Notes: a model not told the origin generated them from the letters alone. A stretch of 64,000 nt of DNA from Alloacidobacterium sp963823845 (GCA_963823845.1 CAWGND010000020.1:62001-126000), one strand, 5' to 3'. Numbered from the stretch's first letter, positions 10,154 through 19,825 are shown. Numbers and translations are program-made.

Positions 10154-10621
10154 TCATGCGGCGCGTTCCTCTTTCGTCATGCCGTTCCGGGCTTCGATAG
10201 CCTTGACGCTGTTTACAAACGCCCTTTCCAAAACTCCCTTGGCGATGGTCCTGAGGACGAAGCCGAGCAGCCGTCCCTTGAGGTTCTTGCCTTCGCGTAC
10301 GACAACCACATCAATGTCGGTGGTTCCATCGGGACGACGCGTGAAGGTGTAGGTATGGCCGGAGGCGCCTCCCCACACGTTGGAGTCTGTCGTCGTGAGG
10401 ACAACGTGGTGAGGATCGGACCAGTCGTAGTGCAGTCGCTCCCAGATGCCGCCAGAGCCTTCGGTGACGTCGGCCTGTGTGCGGCCCCGCTGATGCACCT
10501 TAAGGTACTCGTCGGCACTGTTGCCAAACAGCGCCGAGCGCCCCGGCCCGAAGTCGGTGAGCCCGGCGATGTACTGCTCGGGCGTGAGGGTAGTCGTGTG
10601 ATGAAGATGAATCGCGGACAT
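10154..10621 (-). CDS. SRPBCC/polyketide cyclase-like ligand-binding protein
   Basis: 155-aa protein, start fixed by GGAGGAG just upstream of the Met at 10621. The fold pattern (alternating beta strands with a long C-terminal helix ending FVNSVKAIEARN) and the sequence HTYTFTRRPDGTTDIDV indicate a START/SRPBCC hydrophobic-cavity domain. It probably binds a small hydrophobic ligand. It is the last gene of a minus-strand set with an SDR enzyme and a TetR regulator, suggesting a role in the same detoxification response. No catalytic residues can be assigned. Confidence 0.72.
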   Translation of the reverse strand: MSAIHLHHTTTLTPEQYIAGLTDFGPGRSALFGNSADEYLKVHQRGRTQADVTEGSGGIWERLHYDWSDPHHVVLTTTDSNVWGGASGHTYTFTRRPDGTTDIDVVVVREGKNLKGRLLGFVLRTIAKGVLERAFVNSVKAIEARNGMTKEERAA

Positions 10622-10735
10622 TTGCTCCTCCTTTGTGGTGAGCACTGTTTTTTTCAGACGGCCGAGATGACCATCCTTCGAGTGAATGAGATGCACCGCC
10701 GCGTTCTTATCGGCGACGCGTTGATAACCAGGGGA

Positions 10736-11350
10736 TCAGGGGTTGCCGCGGGCCTTGCTCCTAGATTTCTTCGTCAGCAGCCCATCGAAGGTGTAGTGCA
10801 TGAAGGTTTCGAGCGGAGCATTGCTTTTTTCAGCCTGAGAGCGCAATAGCGCCCCCTCCCAGCTGTTGAGCAGGAAGCCCGCCAGCGACTCGGGATCCGT
10901 GCCCGCAGGGAGTTCCTTTTGCGCAACTGCCTGCCGTATGACCGCCGCGATCGTGTGCTGCCAGTGATCGAACGTAGCGCTGATACGTTTTCTCAGCTGC
11001 GGACTCTCCTCGGCGATTTCCAGACTGAAGCGGCCCATCATGCATCCAGGAATCGCTGCCTTCTGGCCATAGATCTTCCCAAGATCGCTGAAGTAACGTC
11101 GCAGGCGCTTCAACGGAGGGGTCGTCGCATCGTTCAGAACCGCCGCCGCATGCTCCCTCTCGCGCATCCCATACCGTTCCAATGCAGCTGCGGCAAAGTC
11201 CTCTTTGCTGCCGAAATGGTGATAAAAAGAACCCTTCGGCACATCCGCTGCCTTCAAAATGTCGGTCAGCCCGGTGGCGTTGTACCCGTTTTGGTGCATC
11301 AGTCCAACGCCTACATCGATCAAGTGATCACGCGTCGATTTTGTCGCCAT
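10736..11350 (-). CDS. TetR/AcrR family transcriptional regulator
   Basis: 204-aa TetR-type repressor. The N-terminal helix-turn-helix is clear (TGLTDILKAADVPKGSFYHH, about residues 25-45), followed by the longer C-terminal ligand domain of the group that includes NemR-like repressors. GAGGAG upstream sets the start at 11350. It lies between the SDR gene (34 bp gap) and the SRPBCC gene. A TAGACC-N4-GGTCTA palindrome upstream of the SDR gene is the likely operator, so it should autoregulate the operon. Confidence 0.9.
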   Translation of the reverse strand: MATKSTRDHLIDVGVGLMHQNGYNATGLTDILKAADVPKGSFYHHFGSKEDFAAAALERYGMREREHAAAVLNDATTPPLKRLRRYFSDLGKIYGQKAAIPGCMMGRFSLEIAEESPQLRKRISATFDHWQHTIAAVIRQAVAQKELPAGTDPESLAGFLLNSWEGALLRSQAEKSNAPLETFMHYTFDGLLTKKSRSKARGNP

Positions 11351-11383
11351 AAAGGGCTCCTCGCGGCTCTTCATTGACTAGGC

Positions 11384-12184
11384 TCAGCTCTGAATCCCAT
11401 AACGAGCCGCCGGTTCCCGATGGGAAAGGTTCGGCCCCAGAGCTTTGCGCGCCGCATCGTACTTCTCCCAGTCGGCGCTATCCGGTAGAGCCGGAATGGT
11501 AACCAGCTCATGCTGGTCAAGACCGGCGAGGGATGCATCGACCATATCCTCAGCGGCCATCACGATCTCGCTCGGCAGGTCCTCCACCGGACGACCGGCC
11601 TTTGCCCAGAACGGCGTTGCAGTTGCGCCGGGCAACACAACCTGGACAGTGACGCCTGTGCCTTCCAATTCGTTCTTCAGCGCTTGCGTAAAGTTCACGA
11701 CATACGCCTTGGTGCCGCTGTATGTGCCGTTCAGAAGGTCGGGCGCAAGAGCAACGACGGAGGCAATGTTGATCAGCAGACCGTTCTTGCGCGCCACGAA
11801 ACCAGGCAGAGCGGCAATGGCCAGCCGCGTCAGAGCGGTGACATTCAAATAGATTATCGATTCGAGATCGTCGATGTTCGAATCGAGAAGTTTCCCTGCG
11901 CTGCCCAGGCCGGCGTTGTTTACCAGCGCAGTGATTGCGGGGTCGGTGCGCAAACGCTCAGCGATGCTCCGAACATCTTCCGCCTTCGTCAGGTCGGCAG
12001 CGATCGTCTCGATTTTGCGGCCGGTGGACTTCAATCGCGCGGCAACTTCAGAGAGCTTCTCCTGGCTGCGAGCAACGAGAATGAGATCGTAACCGCGCTT
12101 GGCAAGTCGATCGGCGTAGACTGCGCCGATGCCGGTGGAAGCGCCAGTGATGAGAGCGGTGCCTTTGGATGTGGGTGCTGACAT
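11384..12184 (-). CDS. Short-chain dehydrogenase/reductase
   Basis: 266-aa classical SDR oxidoreductase. It has the cofactor motif (TGASTGIG) near the N-terminus, NNAG, the catalytic Ser in INIASVV and the YSGTKAY catalytic Tyr-Lys. AGGAGG upstream selects the Met at 12184. It heads the SDR-TetR-SRPBCC operon and is likely NADP-dependent, reducing a carbonyl compound; TetR-linked SDRs often answer to reactive aldehydes or quinones, which is inference. Confidence 0.88.
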   Translation of the reverse strand: MSAPTSKGTALITGASTGIGAVYADRLAKRGYDLILVARSQEKLSEVAARLKSTGRKIETIAADLTKAEDVRSIAERLRTDPAITALVNNAGLGSAGKLLDSNIDDLESIIYLNVTALTRLAIAALPGFVARKNGLLINIASVVALAPDLLNGTYSGTKAYVVNFTQALKNELEGTGVTVQVVLPGATATPFWAKAGRPVEDLPSEIVMAAEDMVDASLAGLDQHELVTIPALPDSADWEKYDAARKALGPNLSHREPAARYGIQS

Positions 12185-12236
12185 GGTGTGAAACCTCCTG
12201 TACGTCCGAGGCATTTTGCCTCGCATTTGAATAGAG

Positions 12237-12252
12237 TAGACCAGTCGGTCTA
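12237..12252. promoter_or_regulatory. Probable TetR-family operator
   Basis: Palindrome TAGACCAGTCGGTCTA with perfect 6-bp arms around a 4-bp centre, 53 bp upstream of the SDR start. This arm sequence is the one bound by NemR-type TetR repressors, and the operon encodes such a regulator, so it is a good candidate for the autoregulatory site. Confidence 0.7.
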
Positions 12253-12405
12253 GAGATTCGAGAATTCTTCTTACCCTGGGCCTAATTCCTCAAGCTATGT
12301 GCAATTCATTATTTCTGTTGGTTCTCTGGATAAGGACTACTCAGAACCGATCTCAAATTCCGATGCCGTAAACAAGGCATGCACTGATTGAAATAGCGTG
12401 GGCAC

Positions 12406-12588
12406 ATGAGTCCTCATAACACCCCTATGTCGAGGAAGCCAAAGGCTGTCAAGCCCCAGCGCGTACTGACAAAGCCCAATTATCAGATGAATCAACACTT
12501 ACGAGACAGAGATGGCCTGCCGACTATTACCGCCAAATTTGATAAACTGGATAAAGAAACAAATTCAGACCAGAAAGCCCGCCAATAG
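12406..12588 (+). CDS. Small basic protein of unknown function
   Basis: 60-codon reading frame encoding a Lys/Arg-rich, hydrophilic peptide with no membrane segment or signal. I do not recognise it. Only a weak purine-rich site (GTGGG) precedes the ATG. The stop codon lies in the loop of a 12-bp perfect hairpin, so the hairpin's left arm is coding. Alternatives are a short RNA ending at this hairpin, or a chance frame. It is isolated between two minus-strand genes. Confidence 0.4.
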   Translation: MSPHNTPMSRKPKAVKPQRVLTKPNYQMNQHLRDRDGLPTITAKFDKLDKETNSDQKARQ

Positions 12589-12599
12589 CGGGCTTTCTG
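12571..12599 (+). terminator. Hairpin overlapping the end of the 60-codon frame
   Basis: Perfect 12-bp stem (CAGAAAGCCCGC with its complement) around a CAATA loop. It is followed by CATTTAG rather than a real T tract, so it is an imperfect intrinsic terminator. It starts inside the coding frame and its loop contains the first two bases of the stop codon. Confidence 0.6.
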
Positions 12600-12746
12600 C
12601 ATTTAGGGGAATTCTCATAACCCATGAAGTTTCTTATATTTACAACGTAACCCAAACATAATAAAACACTTCCACGCCAGGCGATTTTCTAAACCACTGA
12701 AAACAAAACACATCCTCAAAACAGAGGAGGGGTACTCCCCATGTCT

Positions 12747-13802
12747 TTAGGGCGGAGGCTGCAGCCAGCCGCTAGGAGTGGAACGTGCGATCTCCAACTC
12801 TTCTTCGGTCATGTCGGTGGGAACATCGGCGAAGAGCGGAGTGCTTAGGTAACGCTCGCCCGTGTCAGGCAACATGCACAGAATCGTCGACCCTTTTGGG
12901 GCTTCTGAGCAGACCTGCAGCGCTGCCGCGAACGTCGCGCCAGAGGTGATGCCCACGAAGATTCCCTCCTTGCGGGCAAGCTCCTTGCTCCAGCGCATGG
13001 CATCCGCGTTGGGGATGCGCAGGACCTTGCTGACGACATTCGTCGCCAGCGCGTCTGCTGTCAGCTTTGGCACGAAGTCCGGGCTCCAGCCCTGCAGCGG
13101 ATGAGGTTTCCATGACGGGTGACTCGTCGAAGCTGATCCGTCCGGGTTGCGCGCCTGCTCGATTCCGCTTGAGACCATGGGAGCATCATCCGGCTCGGCA
13201 AGGACGATTTTCGTCTCAGGCCGCTCTTTAGCGAGCACCCGCGCGACGCCCTTCAGCGTCCCTCCGGTGCCAAATCCTGTCACCCAGTAGTCCAGCCGCT
13301 CGCCTTTGAAGTCTTCGAGAATCTCCTGGGCGGTTGTGCGTGAGTGCATGTCAGCGTTGGCTTCATTCTCGAACTGACGCGTGAGGAACCAACCGTGCCT
13401 TTCCGCCAGTTCGACGGCTTTGGCAACCATGCCAGTACCTCTGGCTGCGGCGGGAGTGAGCACAACCTTCGCGCCCAGAAACCGCATAAGCTTGCGGCGC
13501 TCGACGCTGAAAGTCTCGGCCATGGTGACGACCAGAGGATAGCCCTTCTGCGCGCAGACCATGGCCAGCCCGATTCCCGTGTTGCCGCTGGTTGCCTCGA
13601 TGACCGTCTGACCCGGCTTGAGCAGTCCTTTCCGCTCGGCGTCCTCGATCACGCCCAGGGCCAGACGATCCTTGACGGAGCCAAGCGGATTGAAAGCCTC
13701 GATTTTGACGAAGAGGTTGACATCGGTTGGCGCGAGTCGGTTGATCCTGACCACGGGGGTGTTGCCGACTGTTTCCAGGATGTTGGCATATCTTTTTCCC
13801 AT
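12747..13802 (-). CDS. cysK: Cysteine synthase (O-acetylserine sulfhydrylase family)
   Basis: PLP enzyme of the cysteine synthase family (351 aa): O-acetylserine plus sulfide to cysteine and acetate. The PLP lysine is Lys44 in NPLGSVKDR, the substrate-binding loop is TSGNTGIG at 71-78, and GTGGT binds the phosphate. GGAGGAG upstream fixes the start at 13802, well inside a longer open frame. It carries an extra stretch of about 30 residues in the C-terminal half compared with standard CysK. A cystathionine beta-synthase-like or other beta-replacement role cannot be excluded. It is divergent from the adenine deaminase gene. Confidence 0.85.
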   Translation of the reverse strand: MGKRYANILETVGNTPVVRINRLAPTDVNLFVKIEAFNPLGSVKDRLALGVIEDAERKGLLKPGQTVIEATSGNTGIGLAMVCAQKGYPLVVTMAETFSVERRKLMRFLGAKVVLTPAAARGTGMVAKAVELAERHGWFLTRQFENEANADMHSRTTAQEILEDFKGERLDYWVTGFGTGGTLKGVARVLAKERPETKIVLAEPDDAPMVSSGIEQARNPDGSASTSHPSWKPHPLQGWSPDFVPKLTADALATNVVSKVLRIPNADAMRWSKELARKEGIFVGITSGATFAAALQVCSEAPKGSTILCMLPDTGERYLSTPLFADVPTDMTEEELEIARSTPSGWLQPPP

Positions 13803-13951
13803 TGACTGCTCCTCCGGAGGCACGTAATTGTCTGCTTCATTGTCAACGATCGACGCTTGTACAAGATAACGCTTTTCGGTGTGACCTGGTGTAAGATCCC
13901 GAATTTGTGATCTGGAAGTCCTGAGGCTTGTGATTCGCAGTGCGGGCTGCA

Positions 13952-15664
13952 ATGATGGCCAAGATGAGAGAGATTCTCGAGCGGCGGATCGATCAAGCAC
14001 TCGGCCAGATGCCTGCTGACCTCGTTATCCGAAATGCCCGGATTCTCGATCTCGTCACCGGCGAGCTTCGCGCGGGGGACATCGCTATCTGCGGGGACCG
14101 CATTGTGGGCACCCTCGACAGCTACAGCGGTATGCAGGAGATCGACGCGAAAGGGCGTGTCGCCGTCCCCGGCTTCATCGATAGCCACGTGCATTGCGAA
14201 AGTACGCTGGTTGTCCCCGGGGAATTTGACCGCTGCGTGCTGCCGCGCGGCACCACGACGGCGATCTGCGACCCGCACGAGATTTGCAATGTGCTCGGGC
14301 TGGAAGGACTGAAGTACTTCCTGGACAGTGCGCTGGGTACCGCGATGGATCTTCGCGTCCAGCTGTCGTCCTGCGTGCCAGCCACCAACCTCGAGACATC
14401 GGGTGCCCGCCTCACTGCTGCCGACCTGGTGCCTCATCGAAACCATCCGCAAGTCATTGGACTCGCCGAGTTTATGAACGTTCCCGGCGTCCTGAACAAG
14501 GATCCTGAGTGCCTGGACAAGCTCGCAGCCTTTGATGGACAGCACATCGACGGCCATGCGCCGCTGCTTTCCGGACGGTCCCTGAACGCCTATCTGGCCT
14601 GCGGTATTCGCAACTGCCACGAGACCACCAACCTGGATGAGGGACGGGAAAAACTCTCCAAGGGCATGCAGGTGCTCATCCGCGATGGCACTGTATCGAA
14701 GGACTTGACGGCGTTGGCTCCGCTGATCACCCAGTTCACATCGCCCTTCCTCGGCTTATGCACCGACGACCGCAATCCTCTGGACATATGCGAAGAAGGC
14801 CATGTGGATTATCTGGTGCGTCGCGCAATTGCACTCGGCGCACCCGTGGCCGCGGTCTATCGCACGGCAAGCTGGTCTGCTGCCCGCGGCTTTGGAATGA
14901 CGGACCGAGGCCTGATCGCGCCAGGCTTCCTCGCGGATATTCTGCTCCTCGAGGACTTGGAAACGTGCGCAGTCAGCATGGTATTGCGCAAGGGTCGCAG
15001 GGTTACCGCAAATACATTTGCGAATCGCTCATTGCCCGCTCCGCCTGCCGCTAACTCGATGCGCCTTCAGCCCGTCGACGCGAGGAAGTTTGCAGTACCG
15101 GCTTCGGGGCCTTCCGCGCCCGTCATCGGAATCATTCCCGGCAAGATCCTGACCGAGCATTTGAACGCCAGCTTGCCCTATCGCGATGGAGAGCGCCATG
15201 CCGATCCCGCGCGAGATCTGTTGAAGATCTGTGTGTTCGAGCGTCATGGACGCAACGGCAATATCGCCCGAGGTTTTGCAAAGGGTTTCGGTCTGAGCCA
15301 GGGGGCGCTCGCCTCTTCTGTCGGTCACGACAGCCACAATGTATGCGTAGTCGGGAGCGATGATGAAGACATGGCACGCGCGGTCAACCGCCTGCTTGAA
15401 CTTGGAGGCGGATTCGTTGCAGTGCAAAACGGAGTGGTGCGGGCGGAACTCGCCTTGCCGTTTGCTGGATTGATGAGCCTCGATGCGTTCGAGGTGGTGC
15501 GGTACAAACTCGAAGCGCTTCGCGCGGCGGTCAGGATCATGGGATGTCCGTTATCCGACCCGTTCCTTCAACTCGCCTTCCTGCAGCTGCCGGTCATTCC
15601 GCACTTGAAGATCACCGACCGCGGGTTGGTCGACGTTGACCGATTTGCTCTGATCGATTCCTAA
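13952..15664 (+). CDS. ade: Adenine deaminase
   Basis: Amidohydrolase-superfamily adenine deaminase (about 570 aa), converting adenine to hypoxanthine in purine salvage. It shows the metal-binding HVHCEST, the family segment DPHEICNVLG, the HIDGHAP histidines, the TDDRNP aspartates and the long C-terminal domain (LGGGFVAVQNG) peculiar to this family. A GTG at 13940 is an alternative start. It is divergently transcribed from cysK with 150 bp between. Confidence 0.9.
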   Translation: MMAKMREILERRIDQALGQMPADLVIRNARILDLVTGELRAGDIAICGDRIVGTLDSYSGMQEIDAKGRVAVPGFIDSHVHCESTLVVPGEFDRCVLPRGTTTAICDPHEICNVLGLEGLKYFLDSALGTAMDLRVQLSSCVPATNLETSGARLTAADLVPHRNHPQVIGLAEFMNVPGVLNKDPECLDKLAAFDGQHIDGHAPLLSGRSLNAYLACGIRNCHETTNLDEGREKLSKGMQVLIRDGTVSKDLTALAPLITQFTSPFLGLCTDDRNPLDICEEGHVDYLVRRAIALGAPVAAVYRTASWSAARGFGMTDRGLIAPGFLADILLLEDLETCAVSMVLRKGRRVTANTFANRSLPAPPAANSMRLQPVDARKFAVPASGPSAPVIGIIPGKILTEHLNASLPYRDGERHADPARDLLKICVFERHGRNGNIARGFAKGFGLSQGALASSVGHDSHNVCVVGSDDEDMARAVNRLLELGGGFVAVQNGVVRAELALPFAGLMSLDAFEVVRYKLEALRAAVRIMGCPLSDPFLQLAFLQLPVIPHLKITDRGLVDVDRFALIDS

Positions 15665-15841
15665 TGCAGGCTTGCTGAGACGAGCCAAGGGCCCGACGTT
15701 GTTATGCAAACTTGATCATGGCGAACAGCCTCAATACCAGCGATTGCTCGGAGTTAACAACCACAGCTTACGCGAAAGCATGTTATCACCACTAAGGTTT
15801 GATTTTCTGCTTAAGCCGAAAATTGAGGATGGATCGGCTAT

Positions 15842-16111
15842 CGGTACGATCAACGTTTCAACAGCGCCGTTGTAAACAGCGGCATCGGGCGCGACCACCG
15901 CGAGTATCTTGCTCTTGGCGGCATCGGTTTCATGTTGGGCGACGGTGGCTTAAGCTATGGACGAGAAACAGTGAGCGAGACTTACTACACTGCACACATA
16001 TTCGGCGGCCTTTACCTTGCGGCGCAAATCTCCTTCGTCAACGATCCAGGTCTTAACCGTGATCGCGGCCCCGTGATCATTGCTGGGCTTCGTGCCCATG
16101 TCGACATTTGA
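15842..16111 (+). pseudogene. C-terminal remnant of a carbohydrate-selective porin
   Basis: An open stretch of 89 codons ending at TGA that has no start and is preceded by in-frame stops. It reads like the last beta-strands of an OprB-type porin: alternating residues, LALGGIGFMLGDG, YYTAHIFGGLYLAAQISFVN, NRDRGPVIIAGLRAHVDI. The N-terminal three quarters are missing. The rest of the 600-bp gap between ade and ppk1 (15665-16265) shows nothing else recognisable apart from the ppk1 leader. Confidence 0.6.
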
Positions 16112-16265
16112 GGCGACACCATGGCCTGCTGAGGACGGAAATTCCCAGCCGGGGCGAAAAATGAATTCGTCATTGAAACCTCCCATTCACATTTCTCCCA
16201 TGTGCAGGCCATAGAATCGGTAACGTCACGGGACCGCACAAAAAGAAGACATCGAGGAGAGCCTT

Positions 16266-18380
16266 ATGGCAACCACCGTCTTAGCGTCGATTGGCGATCA
16301 CGGCGTTCTGAACGCCACTCTTTCCCCAACTCTGCCCGAGATATGGATTGACCGGGACCTGAGCTGGCTCGACTTCAACGAGCGAGTGCTTGCCGAGGCT
16401 CTTGACGAACGCACGCCCCTGCTCGAACGGGCAAAATTCCTCGCCATCTTTACTTCGAACCTCGATGAATTCTTCATGAAGCGCCAGGCAGTGCTTCGCC
16501 ACAGCGCCAGCGACACGCAGCGCGCACTCTTGCATCAGCTTCGCGAGAAATTGCTGCGCATGCTTGAGTTGCAGGCAGAATGCTATCGCAAAACCATCAT
16601 TCCCGGTCTCGCCGAGCACGGCGTCTTCCTGCGCTATTGGTCCGAACTCACTCCCAAGCAACAGGAGGAGGCCGGCAAGTATTTCGATTCGCAACTGTCT
16701 CCCGCGCTGACGCCTCTAGTCATCGATCCCGTCCATCCCTTTCCATTTATCTCCAATCTTTCTACTTCCCTTGCTTTCCGTCTCCGCGACGTGGTCAAGG
16801 GCGAATCGATGTTTGCCCGCGTAAAGATCCCCGGTGTGCTTAAACAGTGGGTCCCCCTGAAAACCGACATCGGACCCGGCCAAAAGGTGCTTGTTCCGCT
16901 ATCAGAAGTCGTTCGAGGCAATCTACATAAACTCTACAGCGGCATGGAGATCAGAGACGTCACGCTGGTGCGGCTCACGCGCGATGCCGAGGTCGACATT
17001 GACGATGACTCCTCGGCCGATTTTCGGGCGCAGGTGAAGGAGCAGATTCGCCAGAGGCGCTATGAGCCGGTTGTCCGGCTGGAATTCGGCCCCGGGGCCC
17101 ATCCTGAGATTAAGGAGAAGCTCCGCGAACGGCTCGATCTGAAGCGGCACGATCTCTACGACTTACAGGAGGAAGTGGACTACCTCTCGCTCTTTGAACT
17201 TTTGGGCCTGCCAAAACCTGCCCTGCACGATCGCGAATGGACACCCTTGTCTCCTGCATTCCTCGAAGATGGAGCGGAGTCGATCTTCGCGGCGATTCAT
17301 GCAGGAGACTTTCTCGTTCATCATCCCTATGACAGTTTCGATGCCACCGTCGAGCACTTCATCAGCGTGGCCGCAGATGATCCAAAAACCGTCTCGATCA
17401 AAATGACCGCTTACCGCATCGGCGACGATACGCCCTTCGTAAAATCTCTGATTCGCGCGGCGGAACAGGGCAAGCAGGTCGCGTGCGTCATGGAAATCAA
17501 GGCGCGTTTTGACGAAGAGCGTAATCTGCATTGGGCAGCCGAGCTTGAGCGCGCCGGAGCCCACGTCACCTTCGGCGTGAGCGGTCTAAAAACGCACGCT
17601 AAGACCGCGCTGGTGGTGCGTAAAGAGGGGAGCGGCCTGCGCTGCTACGTCCACATCGGCACGGGCAACTATCATGTGAAGACTGCCAAGCTCTATGCCG
17701 ATGTCGGCGTATTCACCTGCGATCCGCGTATTACAAGTGATGCTGTCAATCTCTTCCACTACCTTACCGGTCATGCTGACCATCCCAACGTCTCCTCGCT
17801 GCTGGTAGCCCCGCTGACCATGCGTCCGCGACTGCTGGAACTCATCCATCGCGAGACTCAGAACAGGCGCGAAGGCCGCCCCGCCCGCATCATCGCGAAG
17901 ATGAATCAGCTCGAAGACCCGGACATCATCGAGGCCCTCTGTGAGGCTTCACAGGCAGGCGTGCCCATCGATCTCATCATTCGCGGATTCTGCTGCCTCC
18001 GGCCCGGAGTGCCGGGCAACACGGAGAATATTCGCGTTCGTTCCATCATCGGGCGCTTCCTCGAACATTCGCGTATCTTCTATTTCGCCAACGGCAGTGA
18101 GGATCCTGCGGAAGGCGAATACTTCATCGGTTCGGCAGACTGGATGTTCCGCAATCTCTCCAAGCGGATTGAAGTAGTCACGCCGGTATTTGCCGAAAAC
18201 CCGAAACAGCGCCTGTGGGGGATCCTCGATATCTGCCTGCGCGACCAGCGGCAGGCCTGGGTTCTTGGGGCTGATGGAAAATACGTGCAACTGCATCCGG
18301 AAAAGGGAGCAACTGGGCCCGAAGGCGTGGGAACCCATCAGACCCTGATGGAACTGGCCCTCGCCCGGGCCGATGTCTAA
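16266..18380 (+). CDS. ppk1: Polyphosphate kinase 1
   Basis: 704-aa polyphosphate kinase, making polyphosphate from ATP through a phosphohistidine. Domains in order: N domain (about 25-130), head domain, and two PLD-like C domains. The autophosphorylated His is in HIGTGNYH near residue 463, and the second conserved His lies in SGLKTHAKTAL (about 440). GAGGAG precedes the ATG. The stop is 20 bp from the stop of convergent mgtE, with no terminator between. A PPK2 gene lies 11 kb away, so the cell has both enzymes. Confidence 0.95.
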   Translation: MATTVLASIGDHGVLNATLSPTLPEIWIDRDLSWLDFNERVLAEALDERTPLLERAKFLAIFTSNLDEFFMKRQAVLRHSASDTQRALLHQLREKLLRMLELQAECYRKTIIPGLAEHGVFLRYWSELTPKQQEEAGKYFDSQLSPALTPLVIDPVHPFPFISNLSTSLAFRLRDVVKGESMFARVKIPGVLKQWVPLKTDIGPGQKVLVPLSEVVRGNLHKLYSGMEIRDVTLVRLTRDAEVDIDDDSSADFRAQVKEQIRQRRYEPVVRLEFGPGAHPEIKEKLRERLDLKRHDLYDLQEEVDYLSLFELLGLPKPALHDREWTPLSPAFLEDGAESIFAAIHAGDFLVHHPYDSFDATVEHFISVAADDPKTVSIKMTAYRIGDDTPFVKSLIRAAEQGKQVACVMEIKARFDEERNLHWAAELERAGAHVTFGVSGLKTHAKTALVVRKEGSGLRCYVHIGTGNYHVKTAKLYADVGVFTCDPRITSDAVNLFHYLTGHADHPNVSSLLVAPLTMRPRLLELIHRETQNRREGRPARIIAKMNQLEDPDIIEALCEASQAGVPIDLIIRGFCCLRPGVPGNTENIRVRSIIGRFLEHSRIFYFANGSEDPAEGEYFIGSADWMFRNLSKRIEVVTPVFAENPKQRLWGILDICLRDQRQAWVLGADGKYVQLHPEKGATGPEGVGTHQTLMELALARADV

Positions 18381-18400
18381 GGCGAACGTGAGTAGCAGCG

Positions 18401-19711
18401 TCAGTGTGGTCTGAGCATGATGGCTCTCGCGATGGAGAAGTAGATGACCAGCCCAGTTACGTCGACGAGAGTCGCTACAAACGGAGCTGACGCGCTGGCT
18501 GGATTAAGGCCGCAACGCCGCAAGATAAACGGCAGCATCGATCCGGCGATTGTCCCGAAAGTAACAACGCCAATGAGGCTGCATAAAATCGTCAGTGCGA
18601 GAATTGCCGTCTGCGCGCCGTAGGTTTTGAAAATCGATTCCCAGACAAAGATGCGCGTGAGTCCGATAACGCCTAGAATGCAGCCCAGCGCAAGCCCTGA
18701 AATCAACTCTCTGCGGATGACCCGGAACCAGTCGCGCAACTTGACATCTCCCAGAGCCATCGCCTGAATTACAAGCGTAGTTGCCTGCGATCCGGAATTC
18801 CCTCCACTGCTGATGATGAGGGGCAGGAACAAGGCGAGGACGACTGCCTTGGAAATCTCGTCCTCAAAGAAGCTCATGGCGGTTGCGGTAAACATCTCTC
18901 CGACAAATAGAATCGCCAGCCATCCGGCACGCTTCCTCACCATCTCGAACAGTGACGTGTGCAGATAGGGACCGTCGAGTGCCTCACTGCCGCCTATGTT
19001 CTGGATGTCCCGGCTCGCCTCTTCCTCTACCACGTCCACGATGTCGTCGACGGTCACGATGCCGACCATCCGCCGGTCCGCGTCGAGGACCGGAACGGCC
19101 AGCAGGCGGCTATCACGGATGATTGTCGAGACTTCCTTCTGGTCCGTTTCTGTTGTGACCCAAACCAGGTCGGTCTGCATCACGTCCTGGACCAGCTTGC
19201 CCGGATCGGCCGAAAAAAGCTGGCGCAATGAAACTACGCCGAGCAGATGCTGCCCCTGATTCAACACATAGGCGTAATACATTTGATCGACATTCGGGGC
19301 CTCCTTGCGTAGATAGGAGATGGCTTCGTCGACCGTTGACCCTGGCCGCAAACGGGCAAAGCGTGGGTTCATCAGGCCGCCAGCCTCGTCCTCCTGGTAT
19401 GCCAGCAGGGCGCTAACTTCCCTTCGCGTCGGATCGTCCAGCAGAAAAAGCAGCTCGTCGCGCCGTTCAGGACCGGCTTCCTGAAGTACATCCGCTGCAT
19501 CATCCGGGGCAAGCAGGCGCATCCAAACGTGGCGCTGCTCCTGAGGCAGGTCAAGCAGCAAGTCGCTTTGGTCGTGGGCGCTAAGCTCCAAGAAGAAATC
19601 GGCCTTCTCTCCCGTATGCAATTCACGAAACTGCTTCAAGCGCTGTGCGCGCGATAAGGCAGGCCAGCGTTCCCAGAGTTGCTCCGTCGCTGTTGCAAGT
19701 TGGGTAGTCAT
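18401..19711 (-). CDS. mgtE: Magnesium transporter MgtE
   Basis: 436-aa Mg2+ channel. The N-terminal superhelical domain, two CBS domains (about 135-250) and five C-terminal membrane helices are all present, with the family signature PLIISSGGNSGSQ in the first pore segments. The cytosolic domains gate the channel in response to internal magnesium. It is convergent with ppk1; both polyphosphate and ATP handling depend on Mg2+, though linkage may be incidental. Confidence 0.94.
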   Translation of the reverse strand: MTTQLATATEQLWERWPALSRAQRLKQFRELHTGEKADFFLELSAHDQSDLLLDLPQEQRHVWMRLLAPDDAADVLQEAGPERRDELLFLLDDPTRREVSALLAYQEDEAGGLMNPRFARLRPGSTVDEAISYLRKEAPNVDQMYYAYVLNQGQHLLGVVSLRQLFSADPGKLVQDVMQTDLVWVTTETDQKEVSTIIRDSRLLAVPVLDADRRMVGIVTVDDIVDVVEEEASRDIQNIGGSEALDGPYLHTSLFEMVRKRAGWLAILFVGEMFTATAMSFFEDEISKAVVLALFLPLIISSGGNSGSQATTLVIQAMALGDVKLRDWFRVIRRELISGLALGCILGVIGLTRIFVWESIFKTYGAQTAILALTILCSLIGVVTFGTIAGSMLPFILRRCGLNPASASAPFVATLVDVTGLVIYFSIARAIMLRPH

Positions 19712-19825
19712 ATAGATTCCGTTCCAATGGGGCGGTTGCGCGGACTCCGACCACGCCCCTCCAGTATGGCGAATGCTTTCGAGTCTTCAACAAAATCGTG
19801 GAATATTTGATATGCAGAGACGATA

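Noticed and set aside
12722..12742. GGGG-TACT-CCCC inverted repeat downstream of cysK
   Set aside because: Only a 4-bp stem and no T tract; too short to call a terminator.
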